A DNA stretch of 64,000 bases. Origin: Marinobacter sp. F3R08. GTDB lineage: Bacteria; Pseudomonadota; Gammaproteobacteria; Pseudomonadales; Oleiphilaceae. Positions 19,467-28,819 of this stretch are shown here, in pieces. Each line of letters opens with the position of its first letter. Positions within the stretch are counted from its first letter, which is position 1. The notes under the pieces were generated by a model. That model searched no databases. It was not told the DNA's origin and saw nothing but the letters and a program-made list of their open reading frames with translations. The stretch spans positions 1 to 64,000 of the forward strand of contig NZ_JAHKPI010000020.1 in NCBI RefSeq assembly GCF_018860425.1. Direction: 5' to 3'. The position numbers were made by a program, and so were the translations under genes.

Positions 19467-19907
19467 ATGGCAAAGACTGCGGAACAACCACGCGAACGTT
19501 TTACCAACTTCACCCCTTATGAAATCAAGAAGGGTGAAGAGTACATGAGTGCCGAAATGCTGCAGCACTTCAAGGATCTGCTACTGCAATGGAAGCAGGA
19601 GCTGATGGAAGAAGTCGACCGCACCATGCACCACATGCAGGAAGACGCCGCAAATTACGCCGATCCCAGCGATCGCGCAACCCAGGAAGAAGAATTCAGC
19701 CTGGAACTGCGCACCCGGGACCGGGAGCGGAAACTGATCAAAAAAATCGACCAGACCATCGATCGCATCGACAAAGATGACTACGGTTTCTGTGATCAGT
19801 GCGGTGTCGAGATCGGCATTCGCCGCCTGGAAGCCCGTCCGACCGCTACTATGTGCATTGATTGCAAGACTCTGGCCGAGATTCGCGAACGCCAGACCGG
19901 CATCTGA
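19467..19907 (+). CDS. dksA: RNA polymerase-binding transcription factor DksA
   Basis: Binds the RNA polymerase secondary channel and works with ppGpp to adjust transcription of rRNA and amino-acid genes. The 146-residue protein has a coiled-coil region with the tip DPSDRATQEEE containing the two functional aspartates, and a C-terminal four-cysteine zinc finger (CDQCGVEIG and CIDCKT). It starts the dksA-gluQRS-cbrXAB cluster known from Pseudomonas. The ppGpp enzyme SpoT is encoded in the same window. Confidence 0.97.
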   Translation: MAKTAEQPRERFTNFTPYEIKKGEEYMSAEMLQHFKDLLLQWKQELMEEVDRTMHHMQEDAANYADPSDRATQEEEFSLELRTRDRERKLIKKIDQTIDRIDKDDYGFCDQCGVEIGIRRLEARPTATMCIDCKTLAEIRERQTGI

Positions 19908-19968
19908 GCCAACATCTGACAGCTGCCGGTCTTGCGCCATCCCTGGCGCTGCCGGCTGACTGACCACC

Positions 19969-20841
19969 ATGAGCAATCTTCCGTATCGGGGTCGCTTTGC
20001 GCCCTCTCCGACCGGCCCACTGCATTTCGGTTCACTGGTCACGGCACTTGCCAGCTTCCTGGAAGCCCGCAGTCAGGGCGGCCAATGGCTTATTCGCATT
20101 GAAGATCTGGATCCGCTTAGAGAACCTCCGGAAGCCACTGGCCAGATCCTCGCCAGCCTGGAGGCCCACGGTCTGTTTCCCGATGAGCCGGTAAGATTTC
20201 AGTCCAGACGACACGATGCCTACCAGGCCGCCATTGACCAACTCCTCGACGGTGGATGGGCCTACCGCTGCCAGTGCTCACGCAAGGAGCTTCAGGCCCA
20301 TCAGGGACGACATCCCAATCAATGCCGGAATCGCAAGGGGATGTCCGATGACCGCCCCTACGCCATCCGCTTTGCACTGGAGGATGAAGACTGCCATTGG
20401 CAGGACTTGTTACTGGGCCTGCAACACCAGACCGTGACGGCCGAGGTTGATGATCCGGTGATGCTCCGCAAGGAGGGATTCTACGCTTATCAGCTTGCTG
20501 TGGTAGTTGATGATATTGACCAGGGAATCACAGACGTGGTTCGCGGCTCGGACCTGCTGGAGATGACGGCCCAACAGCAACAGATTTTCCGGGCACTGGA
20601 TGCCCGCGTTCCCCGCTGGCTGCACATCCCGGTCATACTTAACGATCAGGGCCAGAAACTCAGCAAGCAAACCCACGCGCCGGCGATCGACAACGAATTA
20701 CCGGTACAGAACCTGTTCAGGGCACTTTCGGCACTTGGCCAGAAGCCGCCACCGGCCCTGCAAAGTGGCTCCGTGGAATCACTGCTGGAATGGGGCCAGA
20801 GGAACTGGCGAAGGGACGCCATCCACCTGACATCCCAGTGA
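19969..20841 (+). CDS. gluQRS: Glutamyl-Q tRNA(Asp) synthetase
   Basis: Attaches glutamate to queuosine at the wobble position of tRNA-Asp. It is a truncated paralogue of GluRS: at 290 residues it keeps the catalytic domain (APSPTGPLHFGSL with the HIGH variant HFGS), a zinc site formed by CQCSRKE and a later cysteine, and a KMSKS variant QKLSKQ, and it lacks the anticodon-binding domain. It follows dksA, the usual partner, by 61 bases. Confidence 0.96.
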   Translation: MSNLPYRGRFAPSPTGPLHFGSLVTALASFLEARSQGGQWLIRIEDLDPLREPPEATGQILASLEAHGLFPDEPVRFQSRRHDAYQAAIDQLLDGGWAYRCQCSRKELQAHQGRHPNQCRNRKGMSDDRPYAIRFALEDEDCHWQDLLLGLQHQTVTAEVDDPVMLRKEGFYAYQLAVVVDDIDQGITDVVRGSDLLEMTAQQQQIFRALDARVPRWLHIPVILNDQGQKLSKQTHAPAIDNELPVQNLFRALSALGQKPPPALQSGSVESLLEWGQRNWRRDAIHLTSQ

Positions 20842-20891
20842 GGGACATGGTATAAAGCCCTTCTCACACCTCAGCGCGGATAGCATGCCTG

Positions 20892-21068
20892 ATGTATATC
20901 TACCGTCTGGTCTTCCTGTTGGTCTTGGCCATCTATATATTTTCACCCAACATTCTTGACTGGTGGACGTCGCCCGGGAACGTCTGGTACAGCCCATTCA
21001 TTATCTGGTCCGCACTGATTGCCATCGGTTTCTGGCTGGAATGGCGGCGGGATCCCAATGAGTTTTAG
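20892..21068 (+). CDS. cbrX: Small membrane protein CbrX
   Basis: A 58-residue protein with two hydrophobic helices (about residues 4-20 and 35-49), a WWTSPGNVWYSPF loop and a positive C-terminal LEWRRDP. Its stop at 21066-21068 overlaps the cbrA start at 21058, so translation is coupled. A small ORF in exactly this place, called cbrX, precedes cbrA in Pseudomonas and is part of the same transcript. Size, position and overlap all match. Its molecular role is unknown; it could support CbrA insertion or activity. Confidence 0.85.
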   Translation: MYIYRLVFLLVLAIYIFSPNILDWWTSPGNVWYSPFIIWSALIAIGFWLEWRRDPNEF

Positions 21069-24021
21069 CGCACCCGGTCTGCTGCTGGCGAGCCTGCTCT
21101 ATCTCATTTTACTCTTCGGAATTGCCTGGATCACTGAGCGAGGCATGATCCCCTCACAGTGGGTTCGCCACCCCCTGGTTTACGTACTCAGCCTGGGCGT
21201 ATACGCCGGCATCTGGGCGATCTATGGGGCAGTTGGCATGGCTGCCGAATCTGGCTACGGTTTCCTGGCCTATTACCTCGGCATAAGCGGTGCCTTCCTC
21301 CTGGCGCCGGTACTTCTGAATCCGGTTATGCGAATCGGACGTGCCTATCAACTGACGTCTCTCGCCGACCTTTTCGCCTATCGCTACCGCAGTCAGTGGG
21401 CCGGAACCCTGGTCACCCTGTGCTCCGGAGGCGCGATTCTTGCCTTGCTGAGCATGCAGATCCAGGCCGTCGCCACCTCGGCCAGCATTCTGGCACCGGA
21501 TACGTCGCCCAAACTTATAAGCGTGATGTTCAGCATGACGGTGGTGTTATTCGCCATGTTGTTCGGAGCACGTCGTGATCAGAGTTCAGACAACCATCAG
21601 GGCCTGGTGCTCGCTATTGCCTTTGACTCACTGGTCAAACTGGTCGCGCTGCTGGTGCTCGGAGGGGCAATCCTTTTTGGTGTTTTCGATGGTATGAGCG
21701 GCCTGGAGCACTGGCTCGAGAATCGAACCTCACCGGCCACACCCATGGCACTGACCATTGACGATGGCAGCTGGAGGGCACTCATGCTGATGTCCTTTGC
21801 CGCTGCTCTGGTTTTGCCGCACATGTATCATATGACGTTCAGCGAAAACCCGTCACCCAAGGCCCTGGCAAAGGCCAGCTGGGGGCTCCCTCTGTATTTG
21901 CTGCTGCTTGGCCTGCCAGTCCCCCTGATACTCTGGGGCGGTCAGGAATTGTCGGTCACCACTGGGCCTGGTTTCTTTGCTATTGGTGCGGCCCAGGCAC
22001 TCGAGAGCCCTGCGCTGACCCTCCTTATGTATATTGCCGGCCTGTCTGCAGCCAGCGGCCTGATGATCGTCAGCACCCTGGCATTGGCAGGTATGGCACT
22101 GAACCACGTTGTCCTGCCCCTCAAAACCCCGAAGGACCAAGGCGATATCTATCGCTGGCTCCAATCGATCAAGCGCCTGCTCATCGCGGTGATCATCTTC
22201 CTCGCGTTGCTGTTTCACGAAACCGTCGGTAAAAACCTCGACCTGTCCATTCTCGGCGCAATTTCTCTCTCTGGCACCCTGCAACTATTGCCCGGTGCAC
22301 TTGGCGTTATTTACTGGCCGGAAGGTAATCGGCGCGGCCTTATTGCCGGCTTAATTGTCGGGCTGATGATCTGGGTGATCACGCTGGTACTGCCGTTCTC
22401 ACACACAGCCAACCTGCTGGCCTGGTTTGATGCACCGCTGGTGCCGGATTACAGCAACTGGCACATCTTCACGTTCGTCAGCCTGACCGCGAACATCTCC
22501 GTCTTCGCCCTGATTTCCATCCTCAGCACCAGTACCAGTGAGGAGAACAGCGCAGCACAGGCGTGCTCACTGGGCGCTCTGTCACGCCCGCAACGTCGCG
22601 AACTTTTGGCCACCTCATCCAGTGACTTTGTCCGGCAGTTGGCGGAACCACTGGGTTATGGTGTGGCCCGCCGGGAAGTCGAGCGGGCACTCAGTCAGCT
22701 CAAACTACCCAATGTGGAATACCGCCCGTACCAGCTCCGACGACTCCGGGACAAGGTAGAGATCAATCTGTCTGGCCTGCTCGGCCCTTCCGTGGCCCGG
22801 GATATGGTCAAGCGCCACCTTGGCTTCAAGCCTATGGCCCAGGGTGGCACCGCCCAGGACATCCGCTACGTCGAGCGCGCACTGGGAGATTACCAGAACC
22901 AACTGACGGGCCTTGCCGGCGAACTGGACAACCTGCGCCGGCATTACCGTCAAACCCTCCAGAACTTGCCTATTCCTGCCTGTTCCGTGGGTGAAGACGG
23001 GGAGATTCTGATGTGGAATCATGCCATGGAGACGCTCACCGGCATTACCGCTGACGATGTTGTCGGTGCCCGGTTAATGGCGCTGCCCGAGCACTGGCAT
23101 TTACTCCTCGAGGATTTCAACCAGGGCCAGGAGCTGCATCGCTACAAACACCGGTTAGATCTGCGTGGCAAGCCGCACTGGCTCAACCTGCATAAAGCGG
23201 CCCTCAGCGGCCCGGATCACACCGAAGGCGGCAGCATCATCCTCGTAGAGGACCAGACCGAGACCCGACTGCTGGAAGACGAACTCATGCACAGCGAACG
23301 ACTGGCATCGGTAGGCAGGCTTGCCGCGGGTGTCGCTCACGAGATCGGAAACCCGGTGACGGGCATCTCATCACTGGCCCAGAACCTGAAGCTGGAAACT
23401 GATAACCCCGACATTCTCGACACTGCCGACCAGATCCAGCAGCAGACCCGGCGCATATCCACCATCCTGCAATCACTGATGAACTTTGCCCGCACCGGCA
23501 ATCATGCCCAGGCAAACCGCTACGAACCGGTGTCAATACATCGCTGTGTCGAGGAATCGATCAACCTTCTGTCCCTCAGTGATAAAGGTATGGGTATTCA
23601 CTACATCAACGACTGCCCGCCATCCATGCAAGTACTGGGTGATGAGCAGCGACTGGTTCAGGTCTTCGTCAATCTGCTGGCAAACGCCCGTGACGCCTCT
23701 CCCGAAGGCGGCACTATCCGGGTCGGTGGAAATGGCGATGGCTACTCCGCTATCATCGAAGTGGTTGATGACGGCTCTGGTATTCCCGGAGATCAGCTGG
23801 ATCACATCTTCGAACCGTTCTACACCACCAAAGCCCCCAATAAAGGGACAGGCCTGGGCCTGTCTCTGGTGTACAGCATTATTGAAGAACACTATGGCAA
23901 CATTCAGGTGGAAAGCCCCGCAAACGCCGACATCGGCCGGGGCACCTGCGTAAGGCTAAGACTGCCAGCTTACGAACCAGAAACCGGCAACCTTGCCATC
24001 AGCCAGAACCAAAGGTCTTGA
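21058..24021 (+). CDS. cbrA: Sensor histidine kinase CbrA
   Basis: Membrane sensor of the CbrAB system that controls carbon/nitrogen balance and catabolite repression. The 987-residue protein starts with a long polytopic domain of about 12-13 helices (residues 1-500) resembling sodium/solute symporters of the SLC5 family. It is followed by a PAS domain (about 640-740, GEDGEILMWNHAMETLTG), a HisKA domain with phospho-accepting His761 (GVAHEIGNP) and an HATPase domain (VNLLANARDASPEGG, DDGSGIPGD, GTGLGLSLVYSI). The ATG at 21058 lies inside the cbrX 3' end. In Pseudomonas it phosphorylates CbrB and can transport histidine. Confidence 0.96.
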   Translation: MSFSAPGLLLASLLYLILLFGIAWITERGMIPSQWVRHPLVYVLSLGVYAGIWAIYGAVGMAAESGYGFLAYYLGISGAFLLAPVLLNPVMRIGRAYQLTSLADLFAYRYRSQWAGTLVTLCSGGAILALLSMQIQAVATSASILAPDTSPKLISVMFSMTVVLFAMLFGARRDQSSDNHQGLVLAIAFDSLVKLVALLVLGGAILFGVFDGMSGLEHWLENRTSPATPMALTIDDGSWRALMLMSFAAALVLPHMYHMTFSENPSPKALAKASWGLPLYLLLLGLPVPLILWGGQELSVTTGPGFFAIGAAQALESPALTLLMYIAGLSAASGLMIVSTLALAGMALNHVVLPLKTPKDQGDIYRWLQSIKRLLIAVIIFLALLFHETVGKNLDLSILGAISLSGTLQLLPGALGVIYWPEGNRRGLIAGLIVGLMIWVITLVLPFSHTANLLAWFDAPLVPDYSNWHIFTFVSLTANISVFALISILSTSTSEENSAAQACSLGALSRPQRRELLATSSSDFVRQLAEPLGYGVARREVERALSQLKLPNVEYRPYQLRRLRDKVEINLSGLLGPSVARDMVKRHLGFKPMAQGGTAQDIRYVERALGDYQNQLTGLAGELDNLRRHYRQTLQNLPIPACSVGEDGEILMWNHAMETLTGITADDVVGARLMALPEHWHLLLEDFNQGQELHRYKHRLDLRGKPHWLNLHKAALSGPDHTEGGSIILVEDQTETRLLEDELMHSERLASVGRLAAGVAHEIGNPVTGISSLAQNLKLETDNPDILDTADQIQQQTRRISTILQSLMNFARTGNHAQANRYEPVSIHRCVEESINLLSLSDKGMGIHYINDCPPSMQVLGDEQRLVQVFVNLLANARDASPEGGTIRVGGNGDGYSAIIEVVDDGSGIPGDQLDHIFEPFYTTKAPNKGTGLGLSLVYSIIEEHYGNIQVESPANADIGRGTCVRLRLPAYEPETGNLAISQNQRS

Positions 24022-24028
24022 TACTGTT

Positions 24029-25432
24029 ATGCCTCGCATTCTGATCGTGGAAGATGAAGACATTATTCGCTCGGCAGTGCGCAAATTGTTGTTGCATGCC
24101 GGCTACGAGATTGCCGATGCCGCCTCCGTTGAGGAAGCCGAAGAAAATCACGAACCGGATCAGTTTGACCTGATCATTTCAGATCTGCGTCTGCCCGGCG
24201 CTGCGGGCACTGAACTGATCGATCGCGCGCCCAATACGCCGGTACTGATCATGACAAGCTATGCCAGCCTGCGATCAGCCGTGGATTCCATGAAGATGGG
24301 GGCTGTCGAGTATATCGCCAAACCCTTTGATCACGATGAAATGCTGGCTGCCGTAGAGAATATCCTTGCCCGCAAGCCCTCGGCCCGAAGCACGGGTGAT
24401 GACCCGACGCCACCCACAAAACCACCCGAAAGCAGTGATCCCGCCAACATCATGTTCGGCCAGTGTGAGCCAATGCAGCGAGTATTTACTCTGATCCGGA
24501 AAGTGGCCCCGACGGAAACCACCGTCCTGATTCAGGGCGAATCCGGGACCGGTAAGGAACTGGCCGCCCGGGCACTGCACCTGCTTAGCCCACGTGCCGC
24601 CAAGCCGCTGATTTCGGTCAACTGTGCGGCGATCCCGGAAAGCCTGATTGAATCAGAACTGTTCGGTCATGAAAAAGGTGCCTTCACCGGCGCAGTTTCA
24701 GCACGAACCGGCCTGATTGAGGCCGCGGATGGAGGCAGCCTGTTCCTTGATGAAATCGGCGAACTCCCAGCCGAAGCTCAGGCCCGCTTGCTACGGGTGT
24801 TGCAGGAAAGCGAGATCCGCAAAGTTGGCTCCACCCAGAGCCGCACGGTGAATGTCCGGATGATTGCCGCGACTCACCGAAATCTGAAAGCCATGACGCG
24901 AACCGGAGAATTCCGGGAAGACCTGTATTACCGCCTGAACGTTATGCAGATCCGGATTCCACCCTTGCGCGAACGCCTGAGCGATATTCTCGGGCTAGCC
25001 CGTCGATTCCTGAAACGCCGGGGTGAGAAAATGGGGAAACCCGAGCTCAATCTTAGCCCTGAAGCCATGCACGCCCTCGAGCGCCACCGTTGGCCGGGCA
25101 ATGTGCGGGAACTGGAAAACGCCATCGAGCGCGCCACCATCCTTTGTGACGGTGATCTGATTACACCGGCGCTGCTGGACCTCGACAGCGAAGGAAGCGA
25201 CGAACACATCCCGCAAACCCTGGTCGACGGCAATCATGAGCAACCCACCACCCGAGAAGTGGACTCATCCAACGATCTCTCTCTGGAAGACTACTTCCAG
25301 CACTTCGTTCTGGAGAATCAGGATCGCATGAGCGAGACAGAGCTGGCCCAAAAACTGGGCATCAGCCGAAAATCGCTTTGGGAGCGCCGCCAGCGTCTGG
25401 GCATTCCGCGCAAAAAATCCTCAGGCAACTAA
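24029..25432 (+). CDS. cbrB: Sigma-54-dependent response regulator CbrB
   Basis: NtrC-family activator that switches on sigma-54 promoters, above all crcZ in Pseudomonas. The 467-residue protein has a receiver domain with acidic pocket VEDED and phospho-acceptor Asp52 (IISDLRLPG). Its AAA+ domain has Walker A GESGTGKE, the sigma-54 contact loop GAFTGA at residues 217-222 and Walker B LFLDEIG. A C-terminal Fis-type helix-turn-helix follows ([23 protein letters not shown]). It starts seven bases after cbrA. A sigma-54 promoter and GTAAC repeats follow directly. Confidence 0.96.
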   Translation: MPRILIVEDEDIIRSAVRKLLLHAGYEIADAASVEEAEENHEPDQFDLIISDLRLPGAAGTELIDRAPNTPVLIMTSYASLRSAVDSMKMGAVEYIAKPFDHDEMLAAVENILARKPSARSTGDDPTPPTKPPESSDPANIMFGQCEPMQRVFTLIRKVAPTETTVLIQGESGTGKELAARALHLLSPRAAKPLISVNCAAIPESLIESELFGHEKGAFTGAVSARTGLIEAADGGSLFLDEIGELPAEAQARLLRVLQESEIRKVGSTQSRTVNVRMIAATHRNLKAMTRTGEFREDLYYRLNVMQIRIPPLRERLSDILGLARRFLKRRGEKMGKPELNLSPEAMHALERHRWPGNVRELENAIERATILCDGDLITPALLDLDSEGSDEHIPQTLVDGNHEQPTTREVDSSNDLSLEDYFQHFVLENQDRMSETELAQKLGISRKSLWERRQRLGIPRKKSSGN

Positions 25433-25461
25433 GCACACAATAGTATGAACCCCGACTCAGT

Positions 25462-25543
25462 TGTTACCCCCTGTTCCTGTCAGTAACACTCCTGACGAAA
25501 GTAACGTGATCTCAGTAACACTTTACCGGAATACGGGGTAACA
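25462..25543 (+). promoter_or_regulatory. Probable CbrB upstream activating sequences
   Basis: Five copies of a GTAAC/GTTAC element lie in 82 bases upstream of the crcZ promoter: TGTTAC at 25462 and GTAAC at 25483, 25501, 25515 and 25538. The first pair forms an inverted repeat TGTTAC-N15-GTAACA. They end about 50 bases before the -24 element, a normal place for an NtrC-type enhancer. As I recall it, the published CbrB consensus uses the same half-sites; binding here is inferred. Confidence 0.65.
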
Positions 25544-25594
25544 CTTATGCCCCACAAAATCATAACTCACTGTTAATAAAGCAAATCTCAAAAC

Positions 25595-25610
25595 TGGCAC
25601 ACGGACTGCA
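25595..25610 (+). promoter_or_regulatory. Sigma-54 (-24/-12) promoter of crcZ
   Basis: TGGCACACGGACTGCA matches the TGGCAC-N7-TGCA pattern, with GG and GC separated by exactly ten bases as RpoN requires; one mismatch (CTGC for TTGC) is seen. Transcription should start about 12 bases after the GC, near 25621. Confidence 0.8.
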
Positions 25611-25620
25611 ACCTATTAAG

Positions 25621-26003
25621 CGCACAACAACAAAAACAAGAGTGACAAGGCAGCGCCAACAACAAAAACAAAAAGCTGCAGGAAGCGTTCGGTAACAAAA
25701 ACAAAAATAGAACGTTAGCGAACTGAGTGTTTTGGGTACTTTGCTTTTTAGTGGTCCCCTGGCACGTGCGAGTTGTAGATGTAGAGAAGAATTGCCTTAG
25801 AGGTAACGCTGCAGCTACCCCAGACCCGCTCGATGTCTCTGACCGCTCTGTGTATTCAAAGCTTTCCGTTTGCACTGCTGAAATACCCCGTTTTGGGGAT
25901 ATGCAGTGGGGTACAAAAATCAAGAAAATCCCGGCAAAAAAACAAAAACAATGCAGATCGTCAACGCTTTGAGGGCGGATTCGTGAGAACGGATCCGCCT
26001 TTT
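25621..26003 (+). ncRNA. crcZ: CrcZ-like small RNA, Hfq/Crc sequestering RNA
   Basis: An RNA of about 383 nt is predicted between the sigma-54 promoter and a Rho-independent terminator. It carries four strong A-rich CA motifs (around 25626-25639, 25658-25674, 25694-25707 and 25936-25951) and a weaker one near 25915. P. aeruginosa CrcZ is about 407 nt with five such motifs and lies in the same place, between cbrB and pcnB. CrcZ binds Hfq/Crc and relieves repression of catabolic mRNAs. The interval is AT-rich and has no credible reading frame. Identity rests on synteny, promoter type and motifs; the exact 5' end is estimated. Confidence 0.85.
25974..26003 (+). terminator. Rho-independent terminator of crcZ
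   Basis: GGCGGAT (25974-25980) pairs perfectly with ATCCGCC (25993-25999) around a 12-base loop, followed by TTTT and GATTTTC. It sets the 3' end of the predicted CrcZ RNA. Confidence 0.8.
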
Positions 26004-26103
26004 GATTTTCTGGGCCACGAAACGGTTATCTACGGCAAACATGTGCAAATCCCGCTCAAACCGTTAAACTCTCGGTTTTTGCTCATCGCAACCACGGATT
26101 TCA

Positions 26104-27471
26104 ATGCCTAAACGAATTGTCGACAAACTCCGTTCCTTCATGCCCGGCAACGGAAAAAAGAAAGCTCGCACCTATCAGCGACGGGAGATCCCCCGGGACC
26201 AACACGACGTCTCCCGCTCGAATATCAGCGAACCTGCTAAAAAGGTTCTGCATCGTCTGAACAGGTCTGGCTATGATGCTTACCTTGTCGGTGGTGGAGT
26301 CAGAGACCTCCTGTTGGGCGGCAAGCCCAAGGATTTCGACATCGCCACCAATGCCACCCCCGAGGAAGTTCATGACCTGTTCCGGAACTCCCGACTGATC
26401 GGGAGGCGGTTCAGAATAGTTCACGTCGTGTTTGGCCGTGAAGTTATCGAGGTGACCACGTTCCGGGGCAATGCCACCGAAGCGGATACCGACACCGACG
26501 ATGACGATCGCAAAACCAGCGAGCACGGTCTGTTGCTGCGTGACAATGTATACGGCAACCAGGAAGAAGACGCGCTGCGTCGCGATTTCACCGTGAACGC
26601 CCTGTACTACTGTATCCGCGACTTCACCGTTATTGATTTTGCCAATGGCATCGAGGATCTTCGCAACCGGCAACTTCGCCTCATTGGCGATCCGGAGACC
26701 CGTTACCGGGAGGATCCGGTGCGCATGCTTCGGGCCATCCGTTTTGCCGCCAAACTCGGTTTTGACATTGAACCGGAAACCGAAGCACCTATCGGGGAGC
26801 TGGCACCATTGCTGGTCCACATCCCCCCGGCCCGTCTGTTTGATGAAGTGCTCAAACTGTTCTCCGCGGGTCATGGTGAAGCCACCTACGATCTGCTGAC
26901 CCGCTACAACCTGCTGGAGCCTCTGTTTCCGGAAACCGTCAGGGCTATTCAAGAGGGTGAGCCGGATGAACTCATCCGGCAGGCGCTCAGGAACACTGAC
27001 GCACGCATTGCCAGGGGCAAATCAGTCACCCCTTATTTCCTGTTTGCTGCCATGCTCTGGCCGGCACTCCAGGCAGAATGGAACCGTCGGCAGGACAATG
27101 GCGACCCGGTTCAACCTGCGCTGCATGGTGCCATTGGGAAAGTCATCGGGCGTCAGGTGCAGGCCACCTCTATTCCGAAACGCTTCTCAGGTCCCATGAA
27201 AGAGATCTGGGAACTCCAGATGCGCCTGCCCCGCCGTCAGGGCAAGCGAGCCTTCGCTACCATGACCCACCCTCGATTCCGCGCCGCCTATGATTTTCTT
27301 CTCGTTCGCGAGGCGTCTGGCGAGATAGAGCCTGGGCTTGGTCAGTGGTGGACCGAATTCCAGCAAGAGGGTGAACGCGGCCAGGAGCGGATGCTGTCGG
27401 CCTTGACCAGCGACGCGCCCAAAAAGCGCCGGCGCCGCCGCAAACCGGTCACTCGCCCCGCGCAACAATGA
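26104..27471 (+). CDS. pcnB: Poly(A) polymerase I
   Basis: Adds poly(A) tails to RNA 3' ends to promote decay. The 455-residue protein belongs to the class II nucleotidyltransferase family: LVGGGVRDLLLGGKPKDFDIAT contains the GG and the metal-binding DFD, and RRDFTVNALYY and GDPETRYREDPVRMLRAIRFA are the usual family stretches. The C-terminus is very basic (KKRRRRRKP), as in E. coli PcnB, which separates it from CCA-adding enzymes. It follows crcZ and overlaps folK by four bases. Confidence 0.95.
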   Translation: MPKRIVDKLRSFMPGNGKKKARTYQRREIPRDQHDVSRSNISEPAKKVLHRLNRSGYDAYLVGGGVRDLLLGGKPKDFDIATNATPEEVHDLFRNSRLIGRRFRIVHVVFGREVIEVTTFRGNATEADTDTDDDDRKTSEHGLLLRDNVYGNQEEDALRRDFTVNALYYCIRDFTVIDFANGIEDLRNRQLRLIGDPETRYREDPVRMLRAIRFAAKLGFDIEPETEAPIGELAPLLVHIPPARLFDEVLKLFSAGHGEATYDLLTRYNLLEPLFPETVRAIQEGEPDELIRQALRNTDARIARGKSVTPYFLFAAMLWPALQAEWNRRQDNGDPVQPALHGAIGKVIGRQVQATSIPKRFSGPMKEIWELQMRLPRRQGKRAFATMTHPRFRAAYDFLLVREASGEIEPGLGQWWTEFQQEGERGQERMLSALTSDAPKKRRRRRKPVTRPAQQ

Positions 27472-27965
27472 CGACAGATGCGTTTATCGGGCTCGGCAGC
27501 AACCTCAAACAACCCGCGGCGCAACTCGCACGGGCTGTGTCCGAGTTGGCTGCCCTGCCGAGCACCGTACTGGTGGCCCAATCCCCTTTCTATGCAAGCC
27601 GGCCAGTGGGGCCACAGGATCAGCCAGACTTTGTGAACGGTGCGGTGTGGCTCAGGACCTCACTGCCTCCTCATCAGTTGCTCGACCAGCTTCAGGTCAT
27701 CGAACAGGCCCACGGCCGGGAGCGAATCCGGCACTGGGGACCACGAACGCTTGATCTGGACCTGCTGGTTTATGGCAACCAGGTATTGAACGACAAGCGC
27801 CTCACCGTACCGCACCGGGAACTGGCTAACCGGGACTTTGCACTCCAGCCCCTTCTGGACCTGAAGGCCGATCTGGCTCTGCCTGACGGAACACCTATCG
27901 CCAAACTGCGCAGCCAATGCCCCGACAACAGCTTGCGCAAGCTTCCACCGGCGGATTACCCTTAA
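27468..27965 (+). CDS. folK: 2-amino-4-hydroxy-6-hydroxymethyldihydropteridine pyrophosphokinase
   Basis: Folate-pathway HPPK that transfers pyrophosphate from ATP to the hydroxymethyl pterin. The 165-residue protein has the N-terminal IGLGSNL, the catalytic [16 protein letters not shown] signature (with DLDLL metal-binding aspartates) and [16 protein letters not shown]. Its ATG overlaps the pcnB stop as ATGA. This is the canonical folK of the pcnB-folK-panB-panC group; a second, more divergent copy lies at 31331-31855. Confidence 0.96.
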   Translation: MTTDAFIGLGSNLKQPAAQLARAVSELAALPSTVLVAQSPFYASRPVGPQDQPDFVNGAVWLRTSLPPHQLLDQLQVIEQAHGRERIRHWGPRTLDLDLLVYGNQVLNDKRLTVPHRELANRDFALQPLLDLKADLALPDGTPIAKLRSQCPDNSLRKLPPADYP

Positions 27966-28024
27966 CACTTCAAGGTCGGCACCCCGGCGCGCCCGGGCCC
28001 ATCCACCCAAAAGGCAAGGATTTT

Positions 28025-28819
28025 ATGGCTGTTAACATCAATACCCTGCGCGAGCTCAAGCAGAAGGGCGAAGCCTTCGCAGCCCTCACCTCCTACGACG
28101 CCACCTTCTCTCAGGTCGCCAGTGAAGCGGGTGTTCATGTGATTCTGATTGGCGACTCCCTGGGCATGGTCCTGCAGGGCCACGACAGCACCCTGCCAGT
28201 TACCATGGATCAGATGGTGTATCACGTCAGTTGTGTATCCAAAGGAAACCGCGGATCGCTGATCATGGCCGACATGCCGTTCATGAGTTACGGCACGGTG
28301 GACGCCGCCCTGGAAAATGCCGCAGAACTGATGCGGGCGGGTGCCCACATGGTCAAGCTCGAGGGAACCGACTGGATGAAGGAGACCATCTCCGCACTCA
28401 GCGAACGAGCCGTCCCTGTCTGCGTACATCTCGGCCTTACGCCGCAATTCGTCAACAAATTTGGCGGCTACAAGGTTCAGGGCCGTGACGAGAAATCCGC
28501 AGAAATGATGATCGAGCACGCCTGCGAACTTGAAGCTGCCGGCGCAGATGTCATTTTGCTGGAATGCGTCCCCGCGCCACTGGCCGCCCGCATCGCGCAG
28601 GCCGTGAAGGCACCTGTTATCGGAATTGGAGCCGGCGCGGATACCGACGGGCAGATCCTTGTCCTCCATGACATGCTGGGCATCACCACCGGTCGCAAGC
28701 CCCGCTTCGTGAAGGATTTCCTCGCCGAGACGAACTCTGTTCAGGAGGCGATCGGGGCCTACGTGAAGGCCGTCGGCGATCGCACATTTCCCGCTGAGGA
28801 GCATACGTTCAAGGCATGA
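28025..28819 (+). CDS. panB: 3-methyl-2-oxobutanoate hydroxymethyltransferase
   Basis: First step of pantothenate synthesis: transfers a hydroxymethyl group from methylene-tetrahydrofolate to ketoisovalerate. The 264-residue TIM-barrel has the expected [33 protein letters not shown], the metal site [14 protein letters not shown] and IGIGAG. ATG 28025 is preceded by AAGGA; the frame opens upstream at 27917 but those residues are not PanB-like. Next to folK and followed by panC with overlap. Confidence 0.97.
   Translation: MAVNINTLRELKQKGEAFAALTSYDATFSQVASEAGVHVILIGDSLGMVLQGHDSTLPVTMDQMVYHVSCVSKGNRGSLIMADMPFMSYGTVDAALENAAELMRAGAHMVKLEGTDWMKETISALSERAVPVCVHLGLTPQFVNKFGGYKVQGRDEKSAEMMIEHACELEAAGADVILLECVPAPLAARIAQAVKAPVIGIGAGADTDGQILVLHDMLGITTGRKPRFVKDFLAETNSVQEAIGAYVKAVGDRTFPAEEHTFKA

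Noticed and set aside
25588..25923. Open reading frame of 111 codons on the minus strand across crcZ
   Set aside because: Low-complexity Phe/Leu/Ser translation from the A-rich motifs, no ribosome site, and it lies opposite the predicted RNA.
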